This document shows positions 43,065 through 51,787 of a DNA stretch of 55,289 nt, in pieces. The stretch's first letter is position 1. Every line of letters begins with the position of its first letter. The position numbers and the translations under genes were made by a program. Below the pieces are notes generated by a model, which was given only the letters and a program-made list of their open reading frames with translations, was not told where the DNA came from and made no database searches. Source of the DNA: Chlorobiaceae bacterium (lineage in GTDB: Bacteria > Bacteroidota > Chlorobiia > Chlorobiales > Chlorobiaceae); assembly GCA_016931495.1 (NCBI GenBank), contig JAFGER010000072.1, positions 1-55,289 of the forward strand. The letters are read 5' to 3'.

Positions 43065-43976
43065 AGTTTCCTTTCAGCTTTTTGAGCATTTCGATGGCCC
43101 CGGTTTCAAATCTTGAGAATGCGAACCACTTTTTGCCCAAGTCTTTGAGGGAAGCGCCAATGTGATAAATCTCAGCCCCGTCAATAATCAAAAACCGGTC
43201 ATGCGCATCAGTAAAATCTTCAATAACGATCGGCGGGTATTGCTGGTTATGTTTTTCCAGATCGAGTGTGAGTTGCTTTGAGTTGGTTTTCGTGTAAATC
43301 GTACATGATACGCCAGACGAACGCTTGCTCAGAAGGGTCAGCACAGTGTCATCCACCCAGTTGTCAATGAGCACCAATGAGGTTTTCGCCTGGCGAACCA
43401 GCGCGCTGGCGAAGCTCCATGCATCATAGACTTGCCCATTGTAGAAAATCCCTTGTTCGGGAGGTCTATCTCGTCTTTCCAGAGCCTGAAAGACCTTTTC
43501 AAAGTTTTTTCGGCTTCAGATTCAAAAACAAGCTGCCGACGTTCTACCAATTCAAGACGCTCAAAGACCTTGGCGTTATCCTGAATGAATCGCCGCATCT
43601 GCACGAAAGCGTTCATTATCTGTATGGAGACCTTGACTGCCGTGCCGCTGCGGAGCACCGCAGAAAGCATGGAAACGCCCTGTTCGGTAAAAGCATAGGG
43701 ATTTATAGCAGAATGTTTCAGGGCTTCCAACCGGTCACAATTTGTGACCAGTTCGGTTTTCTCTTCGTTGCTGATCTGGAATCTGAAAGTATTCGGGAAA
43801 CGGTCAATATTGCGTTTGACCGCCTGATTAAGAGCCTTGGTTTCTACCCCATAGACAGATGCCAGATCACGGTCGAGCATCACCGGAACGCTCCGGATAG
43901 TGAAAATCAGGTTCTGTATCCGGTCTGTCTGGACCATGTCGCCATGCGATGGCATGTTGAGTGTTTTCTGACTCAT
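43036..43976 (-). pseudogene. ORF6N-domain protein with C-terminal PLD-like domain, frameshifted
   Basis: Two overlapping frames are one broken gene. The N-terminal frame (43976 down to about 43470) encodes an ORF6N DNA-binding domain: VMLDRDLASVYGVETKALNQAVKRN and YAFTEQGVSMLS. The C-terminal frame, read from about 43470, gives IFYNGQVYDAWSFASALVR, then LVLIDNWVDDTVL, HDRFLIIDGAEIYHIGASLKDLG, to the stop at 43036. This is the normal continuation of the family. One base is missing near 43460-43470 (GACCTCCCG). It is typical of phage or plasmid accessory genes. A sequencing error is possible, but the surrounding patch also shows decay. Confidence 0.85.
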
Positions 43977-44197
43977 GATTTACACGCGGTTCTGTTTCAG
44001 CCAATGCGCGATGCTTGGCCTTGATCATCACCTTGCGGTTGCATTGTTTCATTGTATTTGAGCCGTGCCTCTGTTATGAAGTAGGGGGAGAGGCCGGTAG
44101 CAACTCTAATATGCGTAGTTCTGCATTGATCTCCATGCACAGAGCCATTTTTTAGAGCATCACTTGATCGAGTCTGATTTCGCTTTCGCTTCCGAAA

Positions 44198-44338
44198 TCA
44201 TTTCAATAAAAAGGTCTTGTCAAGGTCATTGATGGCGTTAACTGTGCTGTTGAACGTGGCCTCGAACTGCGATGGGGCGAGGTAGATGATGTTGGCGAAA
44301 ATGAAATAGGAGTTATCCCCGATCAGGTATAAAATCAT
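44198..44338 (-). pseudogene. Duplicated 3' fragment of hemL
   Basis: A 46-codon open frame whose middle, IIYLAPSQFEATF, followed by a DLDKT segment, matches the C-terminus of HemL encoded 270 bp upstream (IYLAPSQFEAMF, DLEKT). At the DNA level 44259-44287 matches 44558-44586 at 28 of 29 positions. The upstream 16 codons are unrelated. It is a partial duplicate and probably not functional. Confidence 0.75.
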
Positions 44339-44413
44339 TGGCTTGACGGTGGTGGGTTTTGCTCCATTCCGCATTCACCTCCAAGCCTATCCCCAAAGTT
44401 CTCCCCCAAAACC

Positions 44414-44446
44414 AAAAAGGGCCGCCTTTTTGGGCAGCCCTTTTTT
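44414..44446 (-). terminator. Rho-independent terminator after hemL
   Basis: AAGGGCTGCC / GGCGGCCCTT with one mismatch and an A-rich loop is followed by TTT on the minus strand, 23 bp after the hemL stop codon. T-runs on both sides allow bidirectional use. Confidence 0.85.
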
Positions 44447-44469
44447 CGTCTCTGTCGTCCTTGTGCAGC

Positions 44470-45765
<1,296 letters not shown>

Positions 45766-45872
45766 GTCGAATCGTTCGGTTTGAATTAGTCAAGGAGAAA
45801 GTTTTCTGAATAACTGGTCAAGATAGAAAATAGTCCCGAAGATTGAAAACCCGCTTCCTGTAACGATTTGGT

Positions 45873-46652
45873 TCATGCGGAGATCAGGCGCGAGACGATT
45901 TCGAGATGTTTGCGGTGGGGCATACGGTCGAGGTGACGGGCGCAGTACTCCTGCAACATTGCCGTGACCGCCGAGACCTCGTCCGGCGGGGCTTCGGGGC
46001 AAGGCGCGTTGCCTGTGGCGGCCAGAGCGCGGATGAAGCGGTAGTGGCTCGCCGGTACGCGCTGGATGGCCGCGCCCATCGTCACCGTGCTGCCGGGCAG
46101 GGCGAAGCCGCCGGGGTCGTGCACGAAAAAGAGCTCATCAAGCTTCATCTCTTCGATGCTTTCGAGCAGGTTGTAATTGCTGAAGACGCAGCGGTCGAGC
46201 GACGGAGTGAATCCGAGCACGCTGACGAGGCGCAAGAGGAACCAGGCGAGGATCGGCTGGAAGTTGCGCTCCGCATGGCAAAGCCGCCAGATAGCCGAGT
46301 GCGTGATGGTGAAGAGCGGCACGTTTTTCTCTTCCGGGCCGGAGGCGTATCGCACCAGGTCGAGCACCCGGTAGAGCACGCTGAAGCGGTCGAGGTCGGG
46401 CGCTTCGGAGAGCAGGCTGAGCACGAGGCTGGCGTCGCTCAGGAGCTGGATGTCGCGGTTGCCTTTTTTGTAGAGCACCGCGTCGATCACGTTGCCCGGC
46501 GAAAAGAGTGGGCCGGTTCTGCTTTTGGCGCTTCGGCCTCCTTTCAGGATCACCGACACTTGCCCGTACTCCCGCGTCAGCAGCAGGCAGATTTTGGACT
46601 GGTCGCGATACTTGATGTCGCGGAGCACGACCGCCCGCGTTTTTACGATCAC
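45873..46652 (-). CDS. recO: DNA repair protein RecO
   Basis: A 259-residue RecO. It has an N-terminal OB fold (VKTRAVVLRDIKYRDQSKICLLLTREYG, GGRSAKSRTGPLFSPG) and a helical C-domain (AWFLLRLVSVLGFTPSLDRC). It helps load RecA at SSB-coated gaps in the RecFOR pathway. The start is GTG at 46652. The zinc-finger Cys set of some RecO proteins is reduced here. It is divergent from the FmdB-like gene across an AT-rich promoter region. Confidence 0.92.
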   Translation of the reverse strand: MIVKTRAVVLRDIKYRDQSKICLLLTREYGQVSVILKGGRSAKSRTGPLFSPGNVIDAVLYKKGNRDIQLLSDASLVLSLLSEAPDLDRFSVLYRVLDLVRYASGPEEKNVPLFTITHSAIWRLCHAERNFQPILAWFLLRLVSVLGFTPSLDRCVFSNYNLLESIEEMKLDELFFVHDPGGFALPGSTVTMGAAIQRVPASHYRFIRALAATGNAPCPEAPPDEVSAVTAMLQEYCARHLDRMPHRKHLEIVSRLISA

Positions 46653-46775
46653 CGGTGAAACTTTTTTTTGAATTCAAATATACTTATATATGCAACTCAA
46701 TTTTCCGGGTTTTTACAACCCGAAGAGAGCAGATCAACATACATAGAATAGACGTCATAACGGAGGAAAAGAGAT

Positions 46776-47030
46776 ATGCCAACCTACCATTACCGCTGCA
46801 GCAAGTGTGGTCATGAAGAGGATGTGTTTCAGCGCATGACCGATAACGCACTGACCAAGTGCTCCAAGTGCGGCGAAGAGTCTTACGAGCGAGTCATCAG
46901 CGCCGAAGGCGGCTTTGTGCTCAAGGGCTCGGGTTTCTACAGCACCGACTACTGCGGCAGCAAGTCATCGTCCAAAGGTTCCGAATCCGGCGGCGGCTGC
47001 TCGACCGGCTCCTGCCCCTTCGCTAAGTGA
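46776..47030 (+). CDS. FmdB-like zinc-ribbon protein
   Basis: An 84-residue protein. Residues 1-~45 form a zinc ribbon ([30 protein letters not shown]) and a short beta stretch ([15 protein letters not shown]). A Ser/Gly-rich tail ends with three Cys ([13 protein letters not shown]). The FmdB family is thought to be regulatory, but the role is unclear. A strong GGAGG Shine-Dalgarno at 46762 supports the start. It is monocistronic. Confidence 0.85.
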   Translation: MPTYHYRCSKCGHEEDVFQRMTDNALTKCSKCGEESYERVISAEGGFVLKGSGFYSTDYCGSKSSSKGSESGGGCSTGSCPFAK

Positions 47031-47055
47031 ACGCGCGGTGATCGAATAGAACAGC

Positions 47056-47090
47056 AAAAAGCCTTCTCGCAAAACGGGAAGGCTTTTTTT
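47056..47090 (+). terminator. Rho-independent terminator after the FmdB-like gene
   Basis: AAAAAGCCTTC and GAAGGCTTTTT form an A/T-flanked stem with a run of seven Ts, about 26 bp after the stop codon. Confidence 0.9.
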
Positions 47091-47220
47091 ATGCACGCTT
47101 CCGGCAATCCCTCCGCCCGCGATTATTTTCATCATCGAAATCAATCTTCACGCAACCCTCGGTGATTCTGTACGAGGCTGTCAAGGATATGTTCATTTCA
47201 TGTGTGCCCGATTTTTCCTG

Positions 47221-47337
47221 GCATTCTGAATCCGACAACGTCGGGCGAAGAATCCAGAGGAGTCTCGTAACGCCCGATAAATTATCCACTTAATGGCATT
47301 CTCCGAAAACTGGATTCTTTACTTCGTTCAGAATGAC
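47221..47337. repeat. Nested inverted-repeat element (REP/MITE-like)
   Basis: Three nested arms are visible. The outer arm is GCATTCTGAA (47221) with TTCAGAATGA (47327), the middle arm AAGAATCCAG (47248) with CTGGATTCTT (47310), and the inner arm TCGGGCG (47241) with CGCCCGA (47271). It occupies the non-coding gap between the FmdB-like gene and the OstA-like gene, where no open frame looks real. It resembles short palindromic dispersed repeats. Confidence 0.6.
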
Positions 47338-47455
47338 CAAGAGGCTGAGTTCAGAGAAGCAGTTTGATCAATGACTTTTGAGACAGCCGCCTGCGCAAGG
47401 CTACGGTGATTTGAATTATTTATCGGCATCGCCACCGCCTTGCATCTGCCGAATG

Positions 47456-48382
47456 CTATTCGAACACGGGCTTCTCCTTGTCGCGCAGTCTGAAGCCGGG
47501 CAGGTCGATGTCGCGGTTTTCCCGCATCGAGTTCGGGTACTCCTTGCCGAGAGGATTTCCGGTGACCAGTATCCGGCTCAACTTGCCTTCGGCAAAATAC
47601 ATGCGGATTTTCGCGCCGGAGGTGTAGTTCACGCCGGAGGGCTGGTTCCGTTCGTCGTAGAGGCGGTAAAGGCTCTGGGCTTTGCCGGTTGCCGTGACGC
47701 TGTTCAGCCGGGAGCGGCTGTCGAGCCTGGAGAGCAGGCGCCGGGCCGAGAGCTGGTCGTAGCTCAACGGAGAGGGTGAAAGCGTGTCCCTGACGGCGAG
47801 GAAGGCGCGGCCCCGCACCTCGATTTCGTCCGCCCGTTTCCTGCCGTCGATTTCGCGCAGATGCACCCGGATCGAGTCGCCGCTGAGTTGGCGGCCCGGC
47901 TGCCAGACGACCGCATCGCCGAAAAGCCACAGCTCGTTGCCGTTCAGGTCGAACCGGGCGCGCGCCGCTTTTGCCGTCAGGCTGTCCGCGCTCACCCGGC
48001 CGCGCACGTTGCCGGAAAGCTCCCCGCTCTCCCGGCGGGTGTCGTACACGCCTTGATTGCCGCGGGTTTCGAGGGTTCTGTTGCGGATGATGATGCGGCC
48101 GTCGAGATCGATGCGTTCGCTCTCGGGCCAGTCGGTCGCCCGGTCGCACTCCAGAACGGTTTCGCCGTGCAGAAACTTGACGTTGCCGATCGCCGAACGG
48201 TAGGGGATGGACGCGCCCGCCGGGCCGGCGGTTTCGCCGCCTTCGATGCGGTCGGCGTGTTCGAGCACCGTTTTCTTTTTTTCCGCGGAGGCCGTATTAT
48301 CCGTCAGGAGCGTTCCCCACAGGGCAAGAGGCAGCATCAGCCACCTGGCGGTTTTCGTGATGAGTTGTCGGGCGTTGTTCAT
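47456..48382 (-). CDS. Exported OstA/LptA-like protein
   Basis: A ~308-residue secreted protein. A signal peptide (LPLALWGTLLTDNTASA, cleavage near ASA-EK) is followed by a repetitive beta architecture: RIDLDGRIIIRNRTLETRGNQG, ELSGNVRGRVSADSLTAKAAR and NELWLFGDAVVW. This resembles the beta-jellyroll of OstA-like/LptA proteins that move lipopolysaccharide across the periplasm. It is longer than LptA and shorter than LptD, like the OstA-like proteins of Bacteroidota/Chlorobiota. The ATG at 48382 is preferred; a TTG 12 codons upstream is possible. It is divergent from the epimerase-like gene. Confidence 0.72.
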   Translation of the reverse strand: MNNARQLITKTARWLMLPLALWGTLLTDNTASAEKKKTVLEHADRIEGGETAGPAGASIPYRSAIGNVKFLHGETVLECDRATDWPESERIDLDGRIIIRNRTLETRGNQGVYDTRRESGELSGNVRGRVSADSLTAKAARARFDLNGNELWLFGDAVVWQPGRQLSGDSIRVHLREIDGRKRADEIEVRGRAFLAVRDTLSPSPLSYDQLSARRLLSRLDSRSRLNSVTATGKAQSLYRLYDERNQPSGVNYTSGAKIRMYFAEGKLSRILVTGNPLGKEYPNSMRENRDIDLPGFRLRDKEKPVFE

Positions 48383-48445
48383 GCTGACGGGCTTGCGGTG
48401 TCGAGGGTTTGCGTTCAATCGTTCAATGTACTAAAGCTATCCGGT

Positions 48446-49528
48446 GTGAAAAAAATTGTCTTGATTGCCCAGGAACGCTCGGCGTTTCTCCATGTTGCTC
48501 CGCTTGCCACGGTTTTCCGAAAAAACGGCGTCTTTGAGCCGGTGCTCGTCCGGGCGCTCGGTTCGGCAGATCGCGCCGAGCACGATGCGCTTGCCGCTGC
48601 GTTCGGCTTGTCGGAATCGGTTCGCACCATTCCTGTCGCTCCCGCGTCGCCGGTTGCCGAAACCGCCTCGCTCATGCTTGAATTCGAGCGGATGTTCAGC
48701 GAAATCGAACCCGCTTTCGTGGTGCCCGGCGGCCACGACAATGCGTCGCTTGCCGGTGCGCTTGTGGCCGCGAAAATGGCCATCCCGGTGGTGAGCCTTG
48801 ATGCCGGTCTGCGCAGTTACGACCGCAGCGAGCCGGCGGAGATAACCCGGCTCGTCATCGATTCCGTTGCGGCCATCCATTTCGTCAGTGAGCACAGTGG
48901 CGTCTATAACCTTATGAATGAAGGGTTTGCTGACGAGCACATCCTCTTTGCGGGCAACACGGCCATCGATAGCCTGGTGACCCTGATGAGTCAGGCAGAC
49001 GCCTCGGGCGTGCTTGGCGCGCACTCCCTCGAACCCAAGACGTTCGTCATTGCACTGCTCGACCTGTCGCCGAGCCCGGAGAGCGCCGAGCATCGCGCGC
49101 TGATCGGCAAGTTGCTCGAATCGTTTGCCGCCACTTCGACGGTGATTCTTCCGGGTGGCGCGGCGCCAGAGGCGGAGCTGCGCGAAGCCTTCGGTGAGGT
49201 TCCCGGACTCAGAATCATTGCCGCGCCCGGTTACATCGACCTCCTGCAACTGCTCAAAGCCTCCGCCTTCGTGCTGACCGACAGCGCCGAGTTCGAAGCC
49301 GAACTGACCGTGATGAACGTTCCCTGCCTGACGATGCGCCAGAGCACCGCGCGCCCCTCGACCATCGAGGTCGGCACCAACGTCTTGGTCGGCCTCGACG
49401 AGCAGCAGATTCTCGAACGCGCCTCGGTCATCCTCTCCGGCAAAAAGGTTGAAAAGGCGCTCATCCCGGAAAAATGGGACGGCGCAGCCGCCACCCGCGT
49501 AGCCGAAGTGCTCGAACGGGGCGGCTGA
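48446..49528 (+). CDS. UDP-GlcNAc 2-epimerase-like protein (WecB fold), diverged active site
   Basis: A ~360-residue GT-B-fold protein. FEPVLVRALG, AGNTAIDSL, VPCLTMRQSTARPSTIEVGTNVLVG and the overall order match UDP-N-acetylglucosamine 2-epimerases. Catalytic positions differ. The HVEAGLRTGD segment of WecB is SLDAGLRSYD here (Ser117-Leu-Asp119), and the HRREN motif is not seen (SPSPESAEHR instead). The fold and sugar-nucleotide binding are likely, but non-hydrolysing epimerase activity is doubtful. The start is GTG 48446; no strong Shine-Dalgarno is visible. Confidence 0.72.
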   Translation: MKKIVLIAQERSAFLHVAPLATVFRKNGVFEPVLVRALGSADRAEHDALAAAFGLSESVRTIPVAPASPVAETASLMLEFERMFSEIEPAFVVPGGHDNASLAGALVAAKMAIPVVSLDAGLRSYDRSEPAEITRLVIDSVAAIHFVSEHSGVYNLMNEGFADEHILFAGNTAIDSLVTLMSQADASGVLGAHSLEPKTFVIALLDLSPSPESAEHRALIGKLLESFAATSTVILPGGAAPEAELREAFGEVPGLRIIAAPGYIDLLQLLKASAFVLTDSAEFEAELTVMNVPCLTMRQSTARPSTIEVGTNVLVGLDEQQILERASVILSGKKVEKALIPEKWDGAAATRVAEVLERGG

Positions 49529-49587
49529 TCAGGCTCGGTTTCGAGATGCCAGACTTGGTTTGAGGTAGAACTTCGGAGTGGTGAAGG

Positions 49588-50421
49588 TCAGGCAAGCGAT
49601 GCTTCAGGAAGAGTCGTCCCCGAGCCGGTCCGGATCTCCACTCTGCCATCGGTTGCTTCCGCAACGAAGCAGCAGTTGTCATGCACCTCATCGCTGCCTC
49701 TGAACGCCGGGAGGACGCAAAAGCGAATGCCGTTTCGCACAGCGCAGGCTCCGGGGTGGTGATGCCCGCTGAGGACGGCGCGGATGTTCGGGTAGCGCAA
49801 CAATATCGCGACGACCTCTTCGTGGTTCCATAACAGGCCGTGTTTTTCGTCGGTAGTTTCTTCGAGCAGTGGTAAATGGCTGAGGATGATGACTGGTTCT
49901 TCGTTTTTCAGCGCCAGGTCAAGTTCATTCACGAGCCATTCGAGCTGTCTTGCGCCGATGGCTCCGCAGTAGAAGGGGGCTTTGACGATGTCGCGGTAGT
50001 ATTCCAACAGGTGGCGGTCGGCTTCGGTCTGGGGTTCGTTGATGGTGGAAACATCCATGCCGTCGAGGACGATGAAGCGGGCGCCGTGTTCTGCGAAAGT
50101 GTAGTAGAGGCTGTCGAGGCCCATGATTGCTTTGTAGCGCTCGGGCGGGACGGCGAGGCAGTGGTTGCCTGCGACGTGGTACACCTTGCCGGGGAAGCGG
50201 GCGAACATCTCGCGTACGGCGATGAGGTCCGACTCGGCTTCGGGGCCTTCGCGGCTGATGAGGTCGCCGAGCTGGATGACGAACTCCGCGCCCTCTTGCG
50301 TCCATTGCTCGATACACCGCGCGAGACCGGCCTCCGTTGAGTTGCCGGTCTCGGTTTCGGGGTTGTAGTGAATGTCGGTGACGATGCCGAACCGGAGCGT
50401 GTCCCGTGAAGTTTCGCTCAT
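49588..50421 (-). CDS. Calcineurin-like metallophosphoesterase (ADP-ribose/CDP-alcohol diphosphatase-like)
   Basis: A 277-residue cytosolic metallophosphoesterase with all motifs of the superfamily: DIH (FGIVTDIHYN), GDLI, GNHC, SHLP and GHHHPG. The arrangement and the LEWLVNELDLAL block resemble the Mn-dependent ADP-ribose/CDP-alcohol diphosphatase group rather than general cyclic-nucleotide phosphodiesterases. It should hydrolyse a phosphoanhydride or phosphodiester with a dimetal centre. It lies 11 bp downstream of prfB and is likely co-transcribed. Confidence 0.82.
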   Translation of the reverse strand: MSETSRDTLRFGIVTDIHYNPETETGNSTEAGLARCIEQWTQEGAEFVIQLGDLISREGPEAESDLIAVREMFARFPGKVYHVAGNHCLAVPPERYKAIMGLDSLYYTFAEHGARFIVLDGMDVSTINEPQTEADRHLLEYYRDIVKAPFYCGAIGARQLEWLVNELDLALKNEEPVIILSHLPLLEETTDEKHGLLWNHEEVVAILLRYPNIRAVLSGHHHPGACAVRNGIRFCVLPAFRGSDEVHDNCCFVAEATDGRVEIRTGSGTTLPEASLA

Positions 50422-50431
50422 CGTTGCCGTA

Positions 50432-51530
50432 TTATTCGTCGCCGAATTCGGAGAGGTAGCGCTTGATGTATTCGTCGAGGTCGCCGTCGAGCACGTTTTC
50501 TACGTCAAAGCGCTCGTAGTTGGTGCGGTGATCCTTGATGCGCCGATCGTCGAGCACGTAGCTCCTGATCTGGCTGCCCCACTCGATCTTCTTTTTCTTG
50601 CCCTCAATCTCCCGCTTTTGGGCCTCCTCCTCTTCGCGCCTGCGCTGGTAGAGCTGGGCCATGAGCATCTTCATCGCCCGCTCGCGGTTCTGGAGCTGCG
50701 AGCGCTCCTCCTGGCAGCCGACCACGATGCCCGTCGGGATGTGCTTGATGCGCACGGCGGTTTCGACCTTGTTGACGTTCTGGCCGCCCTTGCCGCCGCT
50801 ACGGAAGGTGGAGAGTTCCAAATCCTCCTTGCGCACTTCGATTTCGACGTCCGGCGGTGCTTCGGGATAGGTGAACACGCTGGCGAACGAGGTGTGGCGG
50901 CGGGCGTTCGAGTCGTAAGGCGACACCCTGACAAGCCGGTGCACGCCGTTTTCGGCCTTGAGGTAGCCGTAGGCGTAAGGGCCAATGATTTCAAGCGTTG
51001 CGGTTTTGATACCTGCGCCTTCGCCCTCCTGGTAGTCGTCGGTGAAGACCTTGAAGCCCTTGCGCTCGGCCCAGCGCATGTACATGCGGTAGAGCATTTC
51101 CGCCCAGTCCTGCGCCTCGGTGCCGCCCGCGCCCGCGTGGATGACGATCATGGCGTTGCCCGCGTCGTCCTTGCCGGAGAGCATTTTGCGGAACTCCATC
51201 TTGCCCAGCTCCTCCTCGATGCGGTCGAGCGTGGCGCCGAGGTCCGAAACGAGCGATTCATCCTCAAGCTCGGTGGCGATTTCGATCTCCTCCTCCGCAT
51301 TCTTCGCGGCGGTATTGACTTCGTCGAACTCGTCGATCCACGACTTGTGTTCCTTCAGCTCCTGAATCAGCGCGTTGGCCGTTTTCTGGTCGTTCCAGAA
51401 GTCGGGCGCAGCTGAAATCTTCTCCAGGTCACTGATCTTCTCTTTGCGTTCATCGATGTTAAAGATACCCCCGTAACTGGTTCAGGCGGTGCTCGATCTG
51501 GTGCAGGCGGTCTTTTTCGGGGTCAAACAT
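50432..51530 (-). CDS. prfB: Peptide chain release factor 2 (programmed +1 frameshift)
   Basis: RF2, 365 residues after frameshifting. Codons 1-23 ([20 protein letters not shown] then GYL) are followed by an in-frame UAA. A +1 shift at CTT continues [15 protein letters not shown] and joins the main frame. The downstream part has [15 protein letters not shown] and the GGQ loop [15 protein letters not shown] that triggers peptidyl-tRNA hydrolysis. The tripeptide region for UGA/UAA recognition lies in [13 protein letters not shown] (this family uses SPF; here it is SPY). The 1099-bp span is not a multiple of three because one base is skipped. It is followed by the metallophosphoesterase gene. 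Confidence 0.95.
51459..51474 (-). promoter_or_regulatory. prfB programmed +1 frameshift site with UAA stop
   Basis: On the minus strand the site reads GGGGGTATCTTTAAC. It has an internal Shine-Dalgarno-like GGGGG three bases before the slippery CTT, then a stop codon. The canonical bacterial site is AGGGGGTATCTTTGAC with UGA. Here the stop is UAA (51461-51459), which RF1 can also read. Confidence 0.9.
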
Positions 51531-51787
51531 GGTCGTAAAAGTCAGAATTTGGTTGAAACTTTGCTCACCAAAGGAATCATTTTTTTCAATCAAAACAAAC
51601 GCGCCGGGTCTTGAAGTTTACGCTCGGGTAAATTAAGCGCGCCTGCCACGGTGGAAAGAGTCCGACATTTCATATTTTGCAGGTTCATTCGACCGGTCTT
51701 ACGGCGCGTCTCACGAGACCTTGTCTGTCCAGTTCTGTCAACGAAGCCTGCGCTTGTCGCGGGCGGAAGTTCTCATCACTATCGCTT

